A DNA stretch of 64,000 nt from the NCBI RefSeq assembly GCF_000328475.2, contig NC_026493.1, positions 488,768 to 552,767 of the forward strand. Reading direction: 5' to 3'. This stretch comes from Mycosarcoma maydis (Eukaryota; Basidiomycota; Ustilaginomycetes; Ustilaginales). Below are positions 49,906 to 59,775 of this stretch, piece after piece. Every line of letters begins with the position of its first letter. Positions within the stretch are counted from its first letter, which is position 1. The position numbers and the translations under genes were made by a program. The notes under the pieces were generated by a model, which searched no databases, was not told where the DNA came from, and saw only the letters and a program-made list of their open reading frames with translations.

Positions 49906-52900
49906 ATGCGTACATGCAATGATGGCGACTTTTCGCCTGTCTCAAACTGTCGCTTCTTCGACTTCACTATAAGATTCTCAAACGTCGTCTTTGTTATCCT
50001 TCCCTCCTGCATTTCCATCATTCTCTTTGCAGCTCGACTCTACCGTCTTCGACGTAAGCCAGATATCAGTGCAGTTTCGCAATCTCATCGGCTCTCGTTA
50101 GTTCCTTTTTGCCGTCCTCACGCGGACGCCGTCAGTCTCGTGGGCGCTTCTGTATTTCTCATCAACGCTATCCTCAACCTCGTTGTCTTCGTCATCATTG
50201 CGGTACCTTCGTCCAGCAGGCTGCGCCATGCGCTGGATCAGGCAACTGCTCTTCCTAGTTCCATCCTGCTCCTCCTCGCTTCTGGTCTTGCTGTGCCTCT
50301 TTCGGTCGCTGAGCGCAGAAAGACGCGAGGAGGTTCTATGCTTTTGCCGTTCTGGCTTCTGATATCGCTTCTCTTCAATGCCTCTCGTATTCGAACCTTC
50401 AATGCAGTACCTGCAGTTCGCAATTCTCCCGTCTTCACTATCCATCTCGTTTCTTTCAGCTGCTTAGGCGTCCTGCTCACGCTCGAGAATGCCAGCGGCC
50501 TTCCCACTGCCCAGCACAACTTCACTCACGAGTCTCGCGCCGGCTTCTTCTCTCGCCTGCTGTTCGTCTGGGTATTCCCTCTCCTCTGGTCCGGCTTTCG
50601 TTCTCCGCTGCAGCTCGTCAATCTGCAAGCCCTCAAACCAGAGTTTTACGGACAATCTCTTGCCCACGAGTTCATCGCTGCCTGGACAGGTGTTCCCATT
50701 GAGCCGCAACGTCCTTGCTCCATGTCCCAGGAACGCGACTTTGACGACATGAAGAACAGAAGTGACACGAGCGCAGAGCACCCCGAAAGAGAAAGATACC
50801 ACCTCGAGAAGCTGCCTTCGTCTTGGCACGATGACGACGGAATGACTCCCGCCTATGGTCACAAGATCTTCCCTCAGAGAGTTGTAAAGCGAAGCTTGCT
50901 GAGTGCAACACTTCGTGCCTTTCCCCGATCTGCACTGGCTCCTATGCCCTGGAAGTTGTTGCTGACTGCATGTCAGCTTGCACAGCCCTTCTTGGTCTCG
51001 ACTACGCTCGCCTTTGTCCAGTCTTACGCAGATAGCGACGAGGACCAAGCTCACGACACAGAACAACCCGTTGTTTACGGTTGGGGGTTGGTGGGCGCCT
51101 ACGCCTTTATCTACCTTGGCATGGCCCTTTCAGAGGGTCAATTTTGGCACACCTCGTCGCAACTCATGGCCAAAGTGCGTGGTGCCTATGTGGAAGCCAT
51201 CTACCGCAAAAGTCTCAATCTCCACGCGCGGGTTGCCCAGATTAGTGGCGGTGGCAAGGCCGCCAATCTGATGAGCGTAGACACCGAACGCATCGTTGAT
51301 GCAATCGATGTCATTCATGAAATCTGGAGCGGATGCATTACAATCGCTGTTGGCATTTATCTACTGTACGCTCAGCTCGGTATCGTCTTTCTGGCTTCCA
51401 TCGTGTCTGTCGTAATCTGCTTCATCTTGACTCCCCTTACTAGTCGAGGAATGGGCACAAAGCAAGGCAATTGGAGTGCATTCACGGACGAACGAGTCGA
51501 CCTCACCACTAGCATCATCTCGGACATTAAAGGGGCCAAGCTTTCGGCCTACGAGGATGTTCTCCATGCAAAAGTCTGCAGAGCCCGCGCCAAGGAGCTC
51601 TCTGCACGCAGCACGTTGATGAAGCAGGTCACGGGAGTCATCACCTTCACCAACTCTGCTGGCGAAATGATGGGCTTTTTCACCTTTGTCACTCTCATCG
51701 TCGTCGACAGACTGTCTGGATCGAACCAATTCGATTTGAACACCGTCTTTACCACCTTGACCATCTTCCTACTCATCCGAAGGCCACTGTTTCAGCTCGG
51801 ACAGCAATACGCCTCTCTTCTACAGGCGCGGTCCAGCATGGAACGTATCCAAACCTTCCTCACCAGCGAGGAAAAACCCGATGTCCGGTCTGCCATAGGC
51901 GAAGACATGAATGCTGGCTCTGCTGCCCCGACTGGAAGCGATGGCCAAGCACTTCGTCATGCCGCCATTTTCAAAAACGCAAGCTTGGGCTGGGCCGAGG
52001 AAACTGTGCTCGCCAACGTCAATATTGAAATCCCTGCTGGCAAGCTGACAATGGTCTGCGGCCAGCTGGGTCAAGGAAAATCAACCTTGCTACTAGCCTT
52101 GCTCGGGGAATGCGATCTGCTAGCAGGGGAACAGCAGCTGCCATTGCTCGCGACACGTGTTGCCTACGTCAGCCAAGACATATGGCTGCAGGAGAAATGT
52201 TCCATTCGCGACAATATTGTCTTTGCCACTGGCGATTATAACGAGGACCTTTACTTCCAAGCACTTCGAGCATGTGCTCTTACAGAAGACATCGAAAGAC
52301 TGCCCGAAGGCGATGCAACACATGTTGATGCGCTGAGCGGCGGGCAGCGTCAAAGAGTTGCCGTAGCTCGTGCTGTGTACAGCGGTGCCGAAGCATATGT
52401 CCTCGACGACATCACTAGCGCTTTGGATGCCGAGACGGCTGCTCATATGTGGCGTGCTCTTATGGGACCTGTCGGTCTTTTGAAGGGCAAAACAACCGTG
52501 ATGGCCACAAATGCTATCCATCTGCTTCATCATGCCCAGTTGGTCATTCGCATCGATGCAGGCAAGATTGCAGAGTCGGGTAGATTCGAAACGCTCTCGC
52601 TCAAAGGCAAAGACGCTATGTCTCGCCACAGCCTGGAATCACAACGGGTTCTCGCCCCCGAGGGCGAGAGTGCCTTGCAGCCAGGCTCGAACGACGATCA
52701 CGAAGACATTCTTACCGGCTCCGTCGGTCTCAAGACGTACGAAACGTGGCTGAATGCCGCTGGCCGCGGCAAAGTCGTTGTTTTCCTCGTTTTTTGCGCC
52801 CTCACGACCGGCACCCTGCTAGGCACACCGTACTACCTACAGGCGTGGGCCCAAGCCCAGCAAGAACATCGTTTCCGCCACTGGGTTGCTTGGACAGTAG

Positions 52901-54492
52901 GCTATCTCCTCCTGCCGCCTGCAGCCGCAGCTTTCCTTGCCACGGGTTTTTGGATCTTCTGTGTCAACTGTGCCGAATCGGCAGGGAATCGTCTCCATGA
53001 TGCCCAACTCAAGGCCGTCTTGTCGGCGCCCATCTCGTTCTTCACCCAGTGCACCACAGGGCAAGTCACCAATCGTTTCTCTCAAGATCTTTTCCACATT
53101 GACCAGACGTTTGTCTTTGCGATCATCAATACAGTCGGTGTTCTCATGATGTTGCTCGGTTCCCTGGTCACAATGATCGTCGCGACACCGTACCTTGCCG
53201 TCTTGGTGATAGTGATGTTTGTCGCTTCCTGGGCGATACAACGCCTCTATGTTCCCTCTAGTCGTCAGCTGCGCAGACTGGAGATGGCAACCAAAAGCCC
53301 GCTGTACTCCGCCTTTGCCGAGACGTCTGTGCCCGCAGGCTTAGCCACAGTGCGCGCACTCCAGCGCGATAGAGCCTTGTTAGAGCGCAACACGGCATTG
53401 CTCAATGTCTCTCAGAGGCCCTACTATCATCTCTTTACCGTCCGCAGATGGCTTCAGGTTTGGCTTCTTCTTCTCACCACGATCACCAACATCGCCTTGG
53501 TTCTACTGGCGGTCGTGTTACGCCATTCGTCGCACGCAGGAGTGCTCGGTGTTGCACTGGTACAGGCAACCTCATTGGGCGCTTCGCTGAATCAATTCAT
53601 CGTCAACCTTACCGAAGTCGAAATCGCCGGCGTCGCCCTCGAACGCGTCCGCGATTTCTGCCTTGTCGAGCCTGAAGAACGCTCTGCCGCTGTCGAGAAG
53701 CTGCCTAACGCTAAACAGGAGGCCGAGTTGACGATCGAGGGAAGGGTAAGCTTCAACAAAGTCTCAGTCTCCTACGGCGCAAATCTCAAGCCCTCCCTGC
53801 ACGAGCTCAGTTTTGAGCTATCGGCAGGGAATCGGCTGGGTATCGTTGGCCGGAGCGGGTCCGGAAAGAGTACTGTGCTTATGGCACTATTTAGGATGAT
53901 CTCGATGCGAGCCGGCACGATCCTGCTCGATGGAGTTGACATTTCGCAGATACCCATGAAGAAACTCCGGTCTGCTATGACTATCATCCCGCAGACGCCT
54001 CTTCTGCTTGCCGCCAGCATCCGCGAGAACCTCGATCCAGACCTAAAGTGCTCGGACGATGAAATTTGGTCGGCGCTCCACGTCTGTCACCTAACCGAGT
54101 TTGTGAAGAAACAGCCAAACCAGCTCGAACAGCTCCTCCTGACAGGAGACACATATATCAGTACGGGTCAGAGACAACTCCTGGCGTTGGCACGAGCATT
54201 ACTGCGGAAAAAAAAAATCCTTGTTCTCGACGAAGCCACGAGCGCAATGGATGTTGAAACGGAAAAGACGGTGCAAGCTGTGCTGGCAACGAAATTTGCC
54301 AACTGCACTGTGATTGCGGTCGCTCATCGAATCGCCACCGTCATCGCATTCGATCAGATCATCTGTATGGCCAACGGTCAAGTTGTCGAGTCAGGAGCCC
54401 CACACGAGCTCCTCCGAGCCCGGGGCGAGTTCTGGGCTCTGGCTGCCGAGCAGAAGTGCGTGTACGAGATGAAACCCAACTCGAAGAGATAG
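49906..54492 (+). CDS. ABC transporter, ABCC (MRP) type, full-length
   Basis: About 1528 residues. The chosen ATG at 49906 begins MRTCNDGDFSPVSNCRFFDF, the typical start of fungal ABCC proteins; an ATG at 49852 is an alternative. Segments in order are an N-terminal membrane region (TMD0-like), TMD1, NBD1 with Walker A GQLGQGKST (about residue 720), signature LSGGQRQR (about 810) and Walker B AYVLDDITSALD, then TMD2, then NBD2. NBD2 has GRSGSGKST (about 1315), a signature ISTGQRQLLALARALL (about 1418), Walker B KILVLDEATSAMD and H-loop AHRIATVI. These pumps use ATP to export conjugates, drugs or metabolites, often toxic products. The reading frame is intact despite an A10 run in NBD2 (54208-54217). 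It converges on the MFS gene. Confidence 0.95.
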   Translation: MRTCNDGDFSPVSNCRFFDFTIRFSNVVFVILPSCISIILFAARLYRLRRKPDISAVSQSHRLSLVPFCRPHADAVSLVGASVFLINAILNLVVFVIIAVPSSSRLRHALDQATALPSSILLLLASGLAVPLSVAERRKTRGGSMLLPFWLLISLLFNASRIRTFNAVPAVRNSPVFTIHLVSFSCLGVLLTLENASGLPTAQHNFTHESRAGFFSRLLFVWVFPLLWSGFRSPLQLVNLQALKPEFYGQSLAHEFIAAWTGVPIEPQRPCSMSQERDFDDMKNRSDTSAEHPERERYHLEKLPSSWHDDDGMTPAYGHKIFPQRVVKRSLLSATLRAFPRSALAPMPWKLLLTACQLAQPFLVSTTLAFVQSYADSDEDQAHDTEQPVVYGWGLVGAYAFIYLGMALSEGQFWHTSSQLMAKVRGAYVEAIYRKSLNLHARVAQISGGGKAANLMSVDTERIVDAIDVIHEIWSGCITIAVGIYLLYAQLGIVFLASIVSVVICFILTPLTSRGMGTKQGNWSAFTDERVDLTTSIISDIKGAKLSAYEDVLHAKVCRARAKELSARSTLMKQVTGVITFTNSAGEMMGFFTFVTLIVVDRLSGSNQFDLNTVFTTLTIFLLIRRPLFQLGQQYASLLQARSSMERIQTFLTSEEKPDVRSAIGEDMNAGSAAPTGSDGQALRHAAIFKNASLGWAEETVLANVNIEIPAGKLTMVCGQLGQGKSTLLLALLGECDLLAGEQQLPLLATRVAYVSQDIWLQEKCSIRDNIVFATGDYNEDLYFQALRACALTEDIERLPEGDATHVDALSGGQRQRVAVARAVYSGAEAYVLDDITSALDAETAAHMWRALMGPVGLLKGKTTVMATNAIHLLHHAQLVIRIDAGKIAESGRFETLSLKGKDAMSRHSLESQRVLAPEGESALQPGSNDDHEDILTGSVGLKTYETWLNAAGRGKVVVFLVFCALTTGTLLGTPYYLQAWAQAQQEHRFRHWVAWTVGYLLLPPAAAAFLATGFWIFCVNCAESAGNRLHDAQLKAVLSAPISFFTQCTTGQVTNRFSQDLFHIDQTFVFAIINTVGVLMMLLGSLVTMIVATPYLAVLVIVMFVASWAIQRLYVPSSRQLRRLEMATKSPLYSAFAETSVPAGLATVRALQRDRALLERNTALLNVSQRPYYHLFTVRRWLQVWLLLLTTITNIALVLLAVVLRHSSHAGVLGVALVQATSLGASLNQFIVNLTEVEIAGVALERVRDFCLVEPEERSAAVEKLPNAKQEAELTIEGRVSFNKVSVSYGANLKPSLHELSFELSAGNRLGIVGRSGSGKSTVLMALFRMISMRAGTILLDGVDISQIPMKKLRSAMTIIPQTPLLLAASIRENLDPDLKCSDDEIWSALHVCHLTEFVKKQPNQLEQLLLTGDTYISTGQRQLLALARALLRKKKILVLDEATSAMDVETEKTVQAVLATKFANCTVIAVAHRIATVIAFDQIICMANGQVVESGAPHELLRARGEFWALAAEQKCVYEMKPNSKR

Positions 54493-54985
54493 CGTGCCAG
54501 ATCGGGATCAACAGCGAGGGACACAATGGCAGAAACGTACGACAAGCTGCGCCGGTCAATAGAAAGGCGACGTGCCACATGGGACCTAAACTACAATGTA
54601 TCATCGCGTCATAACATAGAATATGATCGCCCCAACGTCTACCCGCTCTAGCTTTCAATAGCAGACACTACTGCCTGAAGACCTCCTTACCCTGCAAGAA
54701 TCTTGCAATATCTTGGAGCCGTTTCCCGCTCCTTGTTGGACCTGATTTTGACACATCATTTTTTTGGCTCTGATAGCCACAAAGAAGAGCGACATGTCTT
54801 CGCAAAAAGTCACAACTGTGTCGTGAGAAAGGGCAGGTGGTGCTGACGGTCAGACCTTCCATGTTTGAGCAAGCGAAGCGTCCCTTTGTGAGTCAATACT
54901 GTACATTTTTACATGTACAGAGGTTCATCAGGCTCTCGGTTGGAGCTTCTTCACAGGGTTGAACGAATCAATTGGCATTGACAGC
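54493..54985. other. Convergent 3' flank between ABC and MFS genes
   Basis: 493 bp shared by the two converging genes. Nothing recognised. Confidence 0.6.
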
Positions 54986-56542
54986 TTAAGAACAAGGCAA
55001 TCTAACGGTGCTAATGAGGCCCATGGTCAGCAGAGACAGGAGGGCCGTAAAAACAAAGACGAGCTCGGGAAAATGAAGATGCAGGCCGATTCTGTAGATG
55101 TTTGCATTGAGTATCGGACCTAGCGTGCGCATCACACTGTCACATGTGTACAAGAGCGCTACGAGATCGTCATTTGACGCCGTCGCCGGCAAGAACGCCG
55201 TTGCAAGCGCAACAATCGTTGAACTAGCACCTGACGATAGACTGAAAGCGACCAGTCCCAACGCCATGCCTGCGACACTACGCCAAAGTCCAGCGACCAG
55301 CGCAAGGGTCCAGGAGATGACGTCCATAGCTAGCGAGCCAAGCGCAAGAATGCGGTCGCTGTCGGAATCTGGGAGGCTGAGTGGCGCGGCGAGTCTGCGC
55401 TTGCGTACCCAGGCTACAATTGTTGGGAAGAGGAACATGAGGAAGAACCAGCTCATGAGACCAACGGAGCCAGATAAAAAACTGAGATCTTTGGCCTTGA
55501 AGTTGAAACGCGATTGGACGTAGACAGCGTATACGTTGGTGGCAACATGAATTTCACTGGTCATCATGCTGGCGACCAACATCTTGGTGAGATTTGAGCT
55601 GGACGAAAGCAAGCGAAATGGGGTGCAGGCGCCACGAAGCTCGATCCAAAAGCTTGCGCCATGTCTTGGAGGATGGAGTGGGTCATCTAGGGATGAAAGA
55701 GCGGCGGGAGCTGCTGATGGATTCAGCGGGAGGCGCGGGATGGTCAAGCTGAGCAGGATGGTAGCGACTGAGACTGTGGCGCCGATGCGAAGAGGGAGTA
55801 GATTAATGACGAGGTCTGATCCAGTCTCGAGATCGAGTGACTGAAGTATCAGAGTAGAGAGTAGCATACCTGCTGAGACACTCGCAGTCAACCGAGCCAG
55901 CCATGTCGCCCGCAACTGACTGGGTACCCAGTCCAGAATGATGGTATTCGAGACGATGCTGAGCAGTGTGCCGCAGCCCATCAATCCCGACAAGACAGCG
56001 TCAAACAGAAGCATGTGTATGGATAAGGTTGGACTTGGGTGCCAGCCATCACGCGGCCCGTCGCTTTGCGCTTGTAATCGAATTCTTCCCGTGAAGTAAG
56101 TTACGAACCATGAATTCAGAGCGTTGAGCATTGCAGCCGCGAGCAAGGACCGTTCTCGACCAAGATGCTTGATAACAAGAGGACAGATGACCAGCGCCGA
56201 GATGCACGATGCAAAACTGTTCAGGCTGATGCTATAAGCAAAGACGTTTGAAAATCGTTCGTCTACCTGCGTCAGATGACAATTGTGCCCTGATTGGATT
56301 GACGACAAGCTTTCACCGTGGTGTTCAGCGCAGCTAAGAGCGTGCATCAGCTCGATAATCGTGGTCGATCCAACGTAGTCGGCGATAGTGGCCAGACCGT
56401 TGATTGCAAACACCATAATCAGCGGTGTGAGGTTAGCAACGATCTCCCCGGGTTGAGCCACTTCAGCGTCGTCTGACTCCTGATGCGATGGCCTCCGCGA
56501 AAGCAGAGCTTCATTTTCTCCATCATTCGTACGTTGGAGCAT
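54986..56542 (-). CDS. Major facilitator superfamily transporter
   Basis: A 518-residue protein with about twelve membrane segments in two halves and a long middle loop. The ATG at 56542 begins MLQRTNDGENEALLSRRPSH; an upstream in-frame codon is TTG. Recognisable MFS features are VFAINGLATIADYVGSTTIIEL, CPLVIKHLGRERSLLAAAMLNAL (a degenerate form of the loop-2 motif), SGLMGCGTLLSIVSNTIILDW and WLARLTASVSAGMLLS. It likely exports or imports a small molecule by proton coupling; the class resembles proton-coupled and folate-like MFS proteins rather than sugar porters. It is divergently transcribed from the prenyltransferase gene at 58002, so joint control is plausible. Confidence 0.85.
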   Translation of the reverse strand: MLQRTNDGENEALLSRRPSHQESDDAEVAQPGEIVANLTPLIMVFAINGLATIADYVGSTTIIELMHALSCAEHHGESLSSIQSGHNCHLTQVDERFSNVFAYSISLNSFASCISALVICPLVIKHLGRERSLLAAAMLNALNSWFVTYFTGRIRLQAQSDGPRDGWHPSPTLSIHMLLFDAVLSGLMGCGTLLSIVSNTIILDWVPSQLRATWLARLTASVSAGMLLSTLILQSLDLETGSDLVINLLPLRIGATVSVATILLSLTIPRLPLNPSAAPAALSSLDDPLHPPRHGASFWIELRGACTPFRLLSSSSNLTKMLVASMMTSEIHVATNVYAVYVQSRFNFKAKDLSFLSGSVGLMSWFFLMFLFPTIVAWVRKRRLAAPLSLPDSDSDRILALGSLAMDVISWTLALVAGLWRSVAGMALGLVAFSLSSGASSTIVALATAFLPATASNDDLVALLYTCDSVMRTLGPILNANIYRIGLHLHFPELVFVFTALLSLLTMGLISTVRLPCS

Positions 56543-58001
56543 TGGAAAACGCAACGGCAAGGTTATTGGCTCAAGATGAACAAGGTGTGGAGCGCTAGAA
56601 ATGGCTTTGCTCTGTGAATGTTATCTCGCCGAGACTGGGCTCGGTGGATGATTTCGAATACAGGCTGAGATACTGGCGAAAGGCTTGCAAGGCGGGCGAC
56701 GTACTGCTTGAATCGTACTCCACGCTCCCATAGCACATGTTACTTTCCCGGGCCGCATCGACCAGAATTCTTTAGACGTGTGCTTTGCCGAAATGTGTCA
56801 ACTGAAGGTTGGGTTTTGATTCCCCTGTCGCATAGGCGGCAAGTGAGAACAGACTAGTGCAGCTTAGTGTGAAAATAGCTGAAGGGTGGTAATTTCGGTG
56901 GTCTTATTTACATGAGCAACGGGACGACACCTCCCGTATTTATTTATAACCTATTTACATGACTGATACGTTCGTTTCGAATGAGCTAGGAGATTTTCCC
57001 CAAAGCCTTTCTCGAAAGTTCGCGTGCCCTAACATTTCTCGAACGTTCGCGGAATCTTACTTCAACTAAATGCCCCTTCGTTTCTCGAACGCGTAGCGCC
57101 ATCTTCGCCCCATTTTCTATAATCGCATTACATTAAAGAAGAAAAAAGAAGAAGCACACTTGGCCGGAGAACGTGGGGGTATTTTATTCATAATACAGCG
57201 CGTCCGTTTCATACAGCAAATTCTTCACACGACTCGAATTCTGTGACGGTCTCCTCCTGTGTTTGATACCAGTTTCGATTGAAGGCTTTCTTCAAGCTAC
57301 TTTTGCTTGTCTGAGAAACTACTATGTACTGTTCTGGGACGGGTCTTTCACCGGCACGTCGTCAAAGAAGAGACTTTCCTAGCATTCTGTTTCTGCCGAT
57401 CGAATAGAGGACAATGATACTGCACTCCAAGAAGGCGGTGAATGTCGAATAAGCTCGAGCAAGCTATCGTGTCGGGTCTTTGATGATTTTCTTTATATCT
57501 GACGCCGGGCAAACCAACCGTGCAGGCCTACCGGCCAGGCCTTGCATTCTTTTTCCTATACACTGTGTCCGTAGGGCATGGTCAACAAGAGGTTTTAGTG
57601 AAAATTTAGTAGAGTAAATTGCTTCAACGATATGTGGGGACTTTTTAGCCTCAAGCAAACTCAAGTCCCTGTTGCAGAATTGGATGGTAGTATCAATGAT
57701 CGCCCACTAGACTAAAGCGACGGGTAATGAGCACCCTTGTGTCTACACTAGGTGCTTTCCCGTAACGAGCGTTGGTTGGCCATGCTTGTAAGGACAGCCT
57801 CGCCTCTTATCAAACTACGACTCGAATTGAAGCGACGAGATTTGAGCTTTGGAAGGGAGACCAGCTCAATTCGCAACAATCGAGTAAAAAGGACGCTTGA
57901 ACTTCGGTGTCAACGTAATCGAAGTACTTGTCGACAACACCTCTCACCATCGTTCGTCAACATCGCCGGTGTCCCAACTGCAATCTCATCGTACACGTCC
58001 G
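56543..58001. promoter_or_regulatory. Divergent MFS/prenyltransferase promoter region with TTTCTCGAA boxes
   Basis: 1.46 kb, fairly AT-rich (TATTTATTTATAAC near 56938). TTTCTCGAAAGTTCGCG is at 57008-57024, TTTCTCGAACGTTCGCG at 57035-57051 and TTTCTCGAACGCG at 57081-57093; a related TTCGTTTCGAA is near 56970. CGAACGTTCG at 57040-57049 is a perfect palindrome. The boxes lie between two divergent genes of a metabolite type and could be sites for a cluster regulator. A 66-codon frame at 57464-57664 has no recognisable features. Confidence 0.5.
57008..57093. repeat. Three TTTCTCGAA(C)GTTCGCG boxes
   Basis: Copies at 57008-57024, 57035-57051 and 57081-57093. The first two are 17 bp with a single difference, and the third is 13 bp and truncated. 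Confidence 0.85.
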
Positions 58002-59775
58002 ATGCTGAGCCGATGCGTGGAATTTGTCGCCATGACCGGTGGCTCTGGGGACGAGCTCAAAGAGAAGAAGGCTGTTTCCCTATGCTATACCCAAGAAGAC
58101 TGGAAGACTGACGAAAGATCCACGCCAGCAGAAAGGGGGATTGACCAAGCACGAGCTCGAGTCGTCTCTGCTTCTAGAGACCCATCAGGGTGTGTCGAGG
58201 CCGAGCAACCTGCAGCTCATGCAGACATTGCATTTTCGAAGAATTTCGTCGACTGCGGTCTCGATTCGCGCTATTTGACAGCAATCACAACGAATGTCAA
58301 CAACCCCTTCAGCTCCGGCGAGACGAACCACTTCGAACCACATGCAACCTTCCACACATATCTTGACAAAGCTTTCAGTCTCGATTTCTGCTCATCGTGG
58401 AGAGAAGATACTCGAGGATTCGGCAAACAAGGAGACAACCTCGATGGCGAACGGTACTGGTCTCACACCCTGGGCGATCCGATCGTTCATCTTTTAAAGT
58501 CGCAAAAGTACTCCGAGTTTCAGATTGAGCGGTTCCTTGGCTTCTTTTCCTCTCAACTGATCCAAGCTTTAGGGGAGCGCTTCGATCACAGGAAGAGTAA
58601 CAACGGCTCCAAATGGTGCTCCTTGATGTGTGACGATGGTTCACCTGTCGAGATGGGTCTAGCATGGAAAGCCAAAAATGATGCTCCTCATGCACAGGTA
58701 CGCTTTGCTATCGAGCCTGTTGATGATGACGAAGTACGTCAATCGGGAACAAATCTGGGCGCCACGCACAGACTGATCCATCAGCTTCAAGAATGCGGAT
58801 ACCTCTCCTTCAACGGCAGGGATCTTTTCCAACGTGTCGATCAGGCCGTATCCGAAGTTTTAGACTCTAGCGATGTGGCCTCCAAGACGCAAACTCGATA
58901 TATGGTCGGCTTCGATATACTTCGTCCTGACAGTGCCCTTGAGCCGTTAGTACAGATCAAAGCCTATTTCGTGCTTCCTGGCTTGTTCTCGCCCAGAACA
59001 GCAGCGGAACACGACTTGGCACACGGCCAGCTCGAGAAGATACTCGAAGCCATCAAGGACGTCGCACGCGCTCCGGGGTTCACTCAGCTCAAATCGTACC
59101 TGGACACGCTTTCAGATGCTACCACAGGCCGTCCTGTCATTCTTTCGGTCGATCTTGAAGCGAACGGTAGTCCCCTAACGCATCAAGGTCTATTGGCGTT
59201 TCCCTAATGCTACCGCTCAGTGTGTTGGTTCCCACATGAATTTAGGCGGCAAATGGGCGCGTCCTATTGATGTTGGACAAACAGCCGAACGGGCGTGGTC
59301 GAAGCTCATGGCCCCTATTCCTGTGCATCACACATTGGATGAAACCGGAGACTACTATGGTGCCAAAATCGTAGATCCATTCAAGTCAACTGGAGGATCT
59401 CTATTCTACTTCGACCTCAGCTGGAAAGCACCCGATGCCCCGGAAGGACCTGCAAGACCTGCTCCATCCAAAGCATATGTTCCTGTCAGACATCTAAATG
59501 CTTCGATTGCAGGTACAGGCTGTCCAGAAGGAAATATCGTGGAGCTCGAAATCACTCGTCGCTGTGCGGATCTCCTAATTGACACTGGGCGTGTCAGAGC
59601 GGCCAGAGCGTATCTCAAAGCCCTAGCTCCATTTTGCCGTCGTTCGAACAGTGACGAGGAGGAGATCTGTCGCTTTGCTCCAGTGACTGGCACTCACACG
59701 TATGTCTGTGCAGAAGGACCACCAGACAACCCGGACATCTGTATTTATATAAGACCACTCCTTTCCCCCTGGTGA
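58002..59775 (+). pseudogene. DMATS-type aromatic prenyltransferase, single frameshift
   Basis: Two overlapping frames make one indole/aromatic prenyltransferase of the DMATS family. The first runs from ATG 58002 (or 58032) to a stop at 59205-59207, about 400 residues, with YWSHTLGDPIVHLL, LGFFSSQLIQALG, CSLMCDDGSPVEMGLAWK and VRFAIEPVDDDE, matching the ...DDGsPiElsW...vRYsIEPi pattern. The second (up to 59775) has RIKVYWRFPNATAQ, NLGGKW, YVPVRHLNAS and GTHTYVCAEG. The frames meet at about 59175-59181 with one extra base, and homologous sequence continues with no room for an intron. Enzymes of this family transfer a dimethylallyl group to tryptophan or other aromatics. The gene is divergent from the MFS gene. 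The shift may be decay, a sequencing error or, less likely, programmed. Confidence 0.8.

Noticed and set aside
56900..57300. LTR-like retrotransposon end in the MFS/prenyltransferase promoter region
   Set aside because: AT-rich with repeated boxes, but no terminal repeats, target-site duplication or reverse transcriptase frame were seen.
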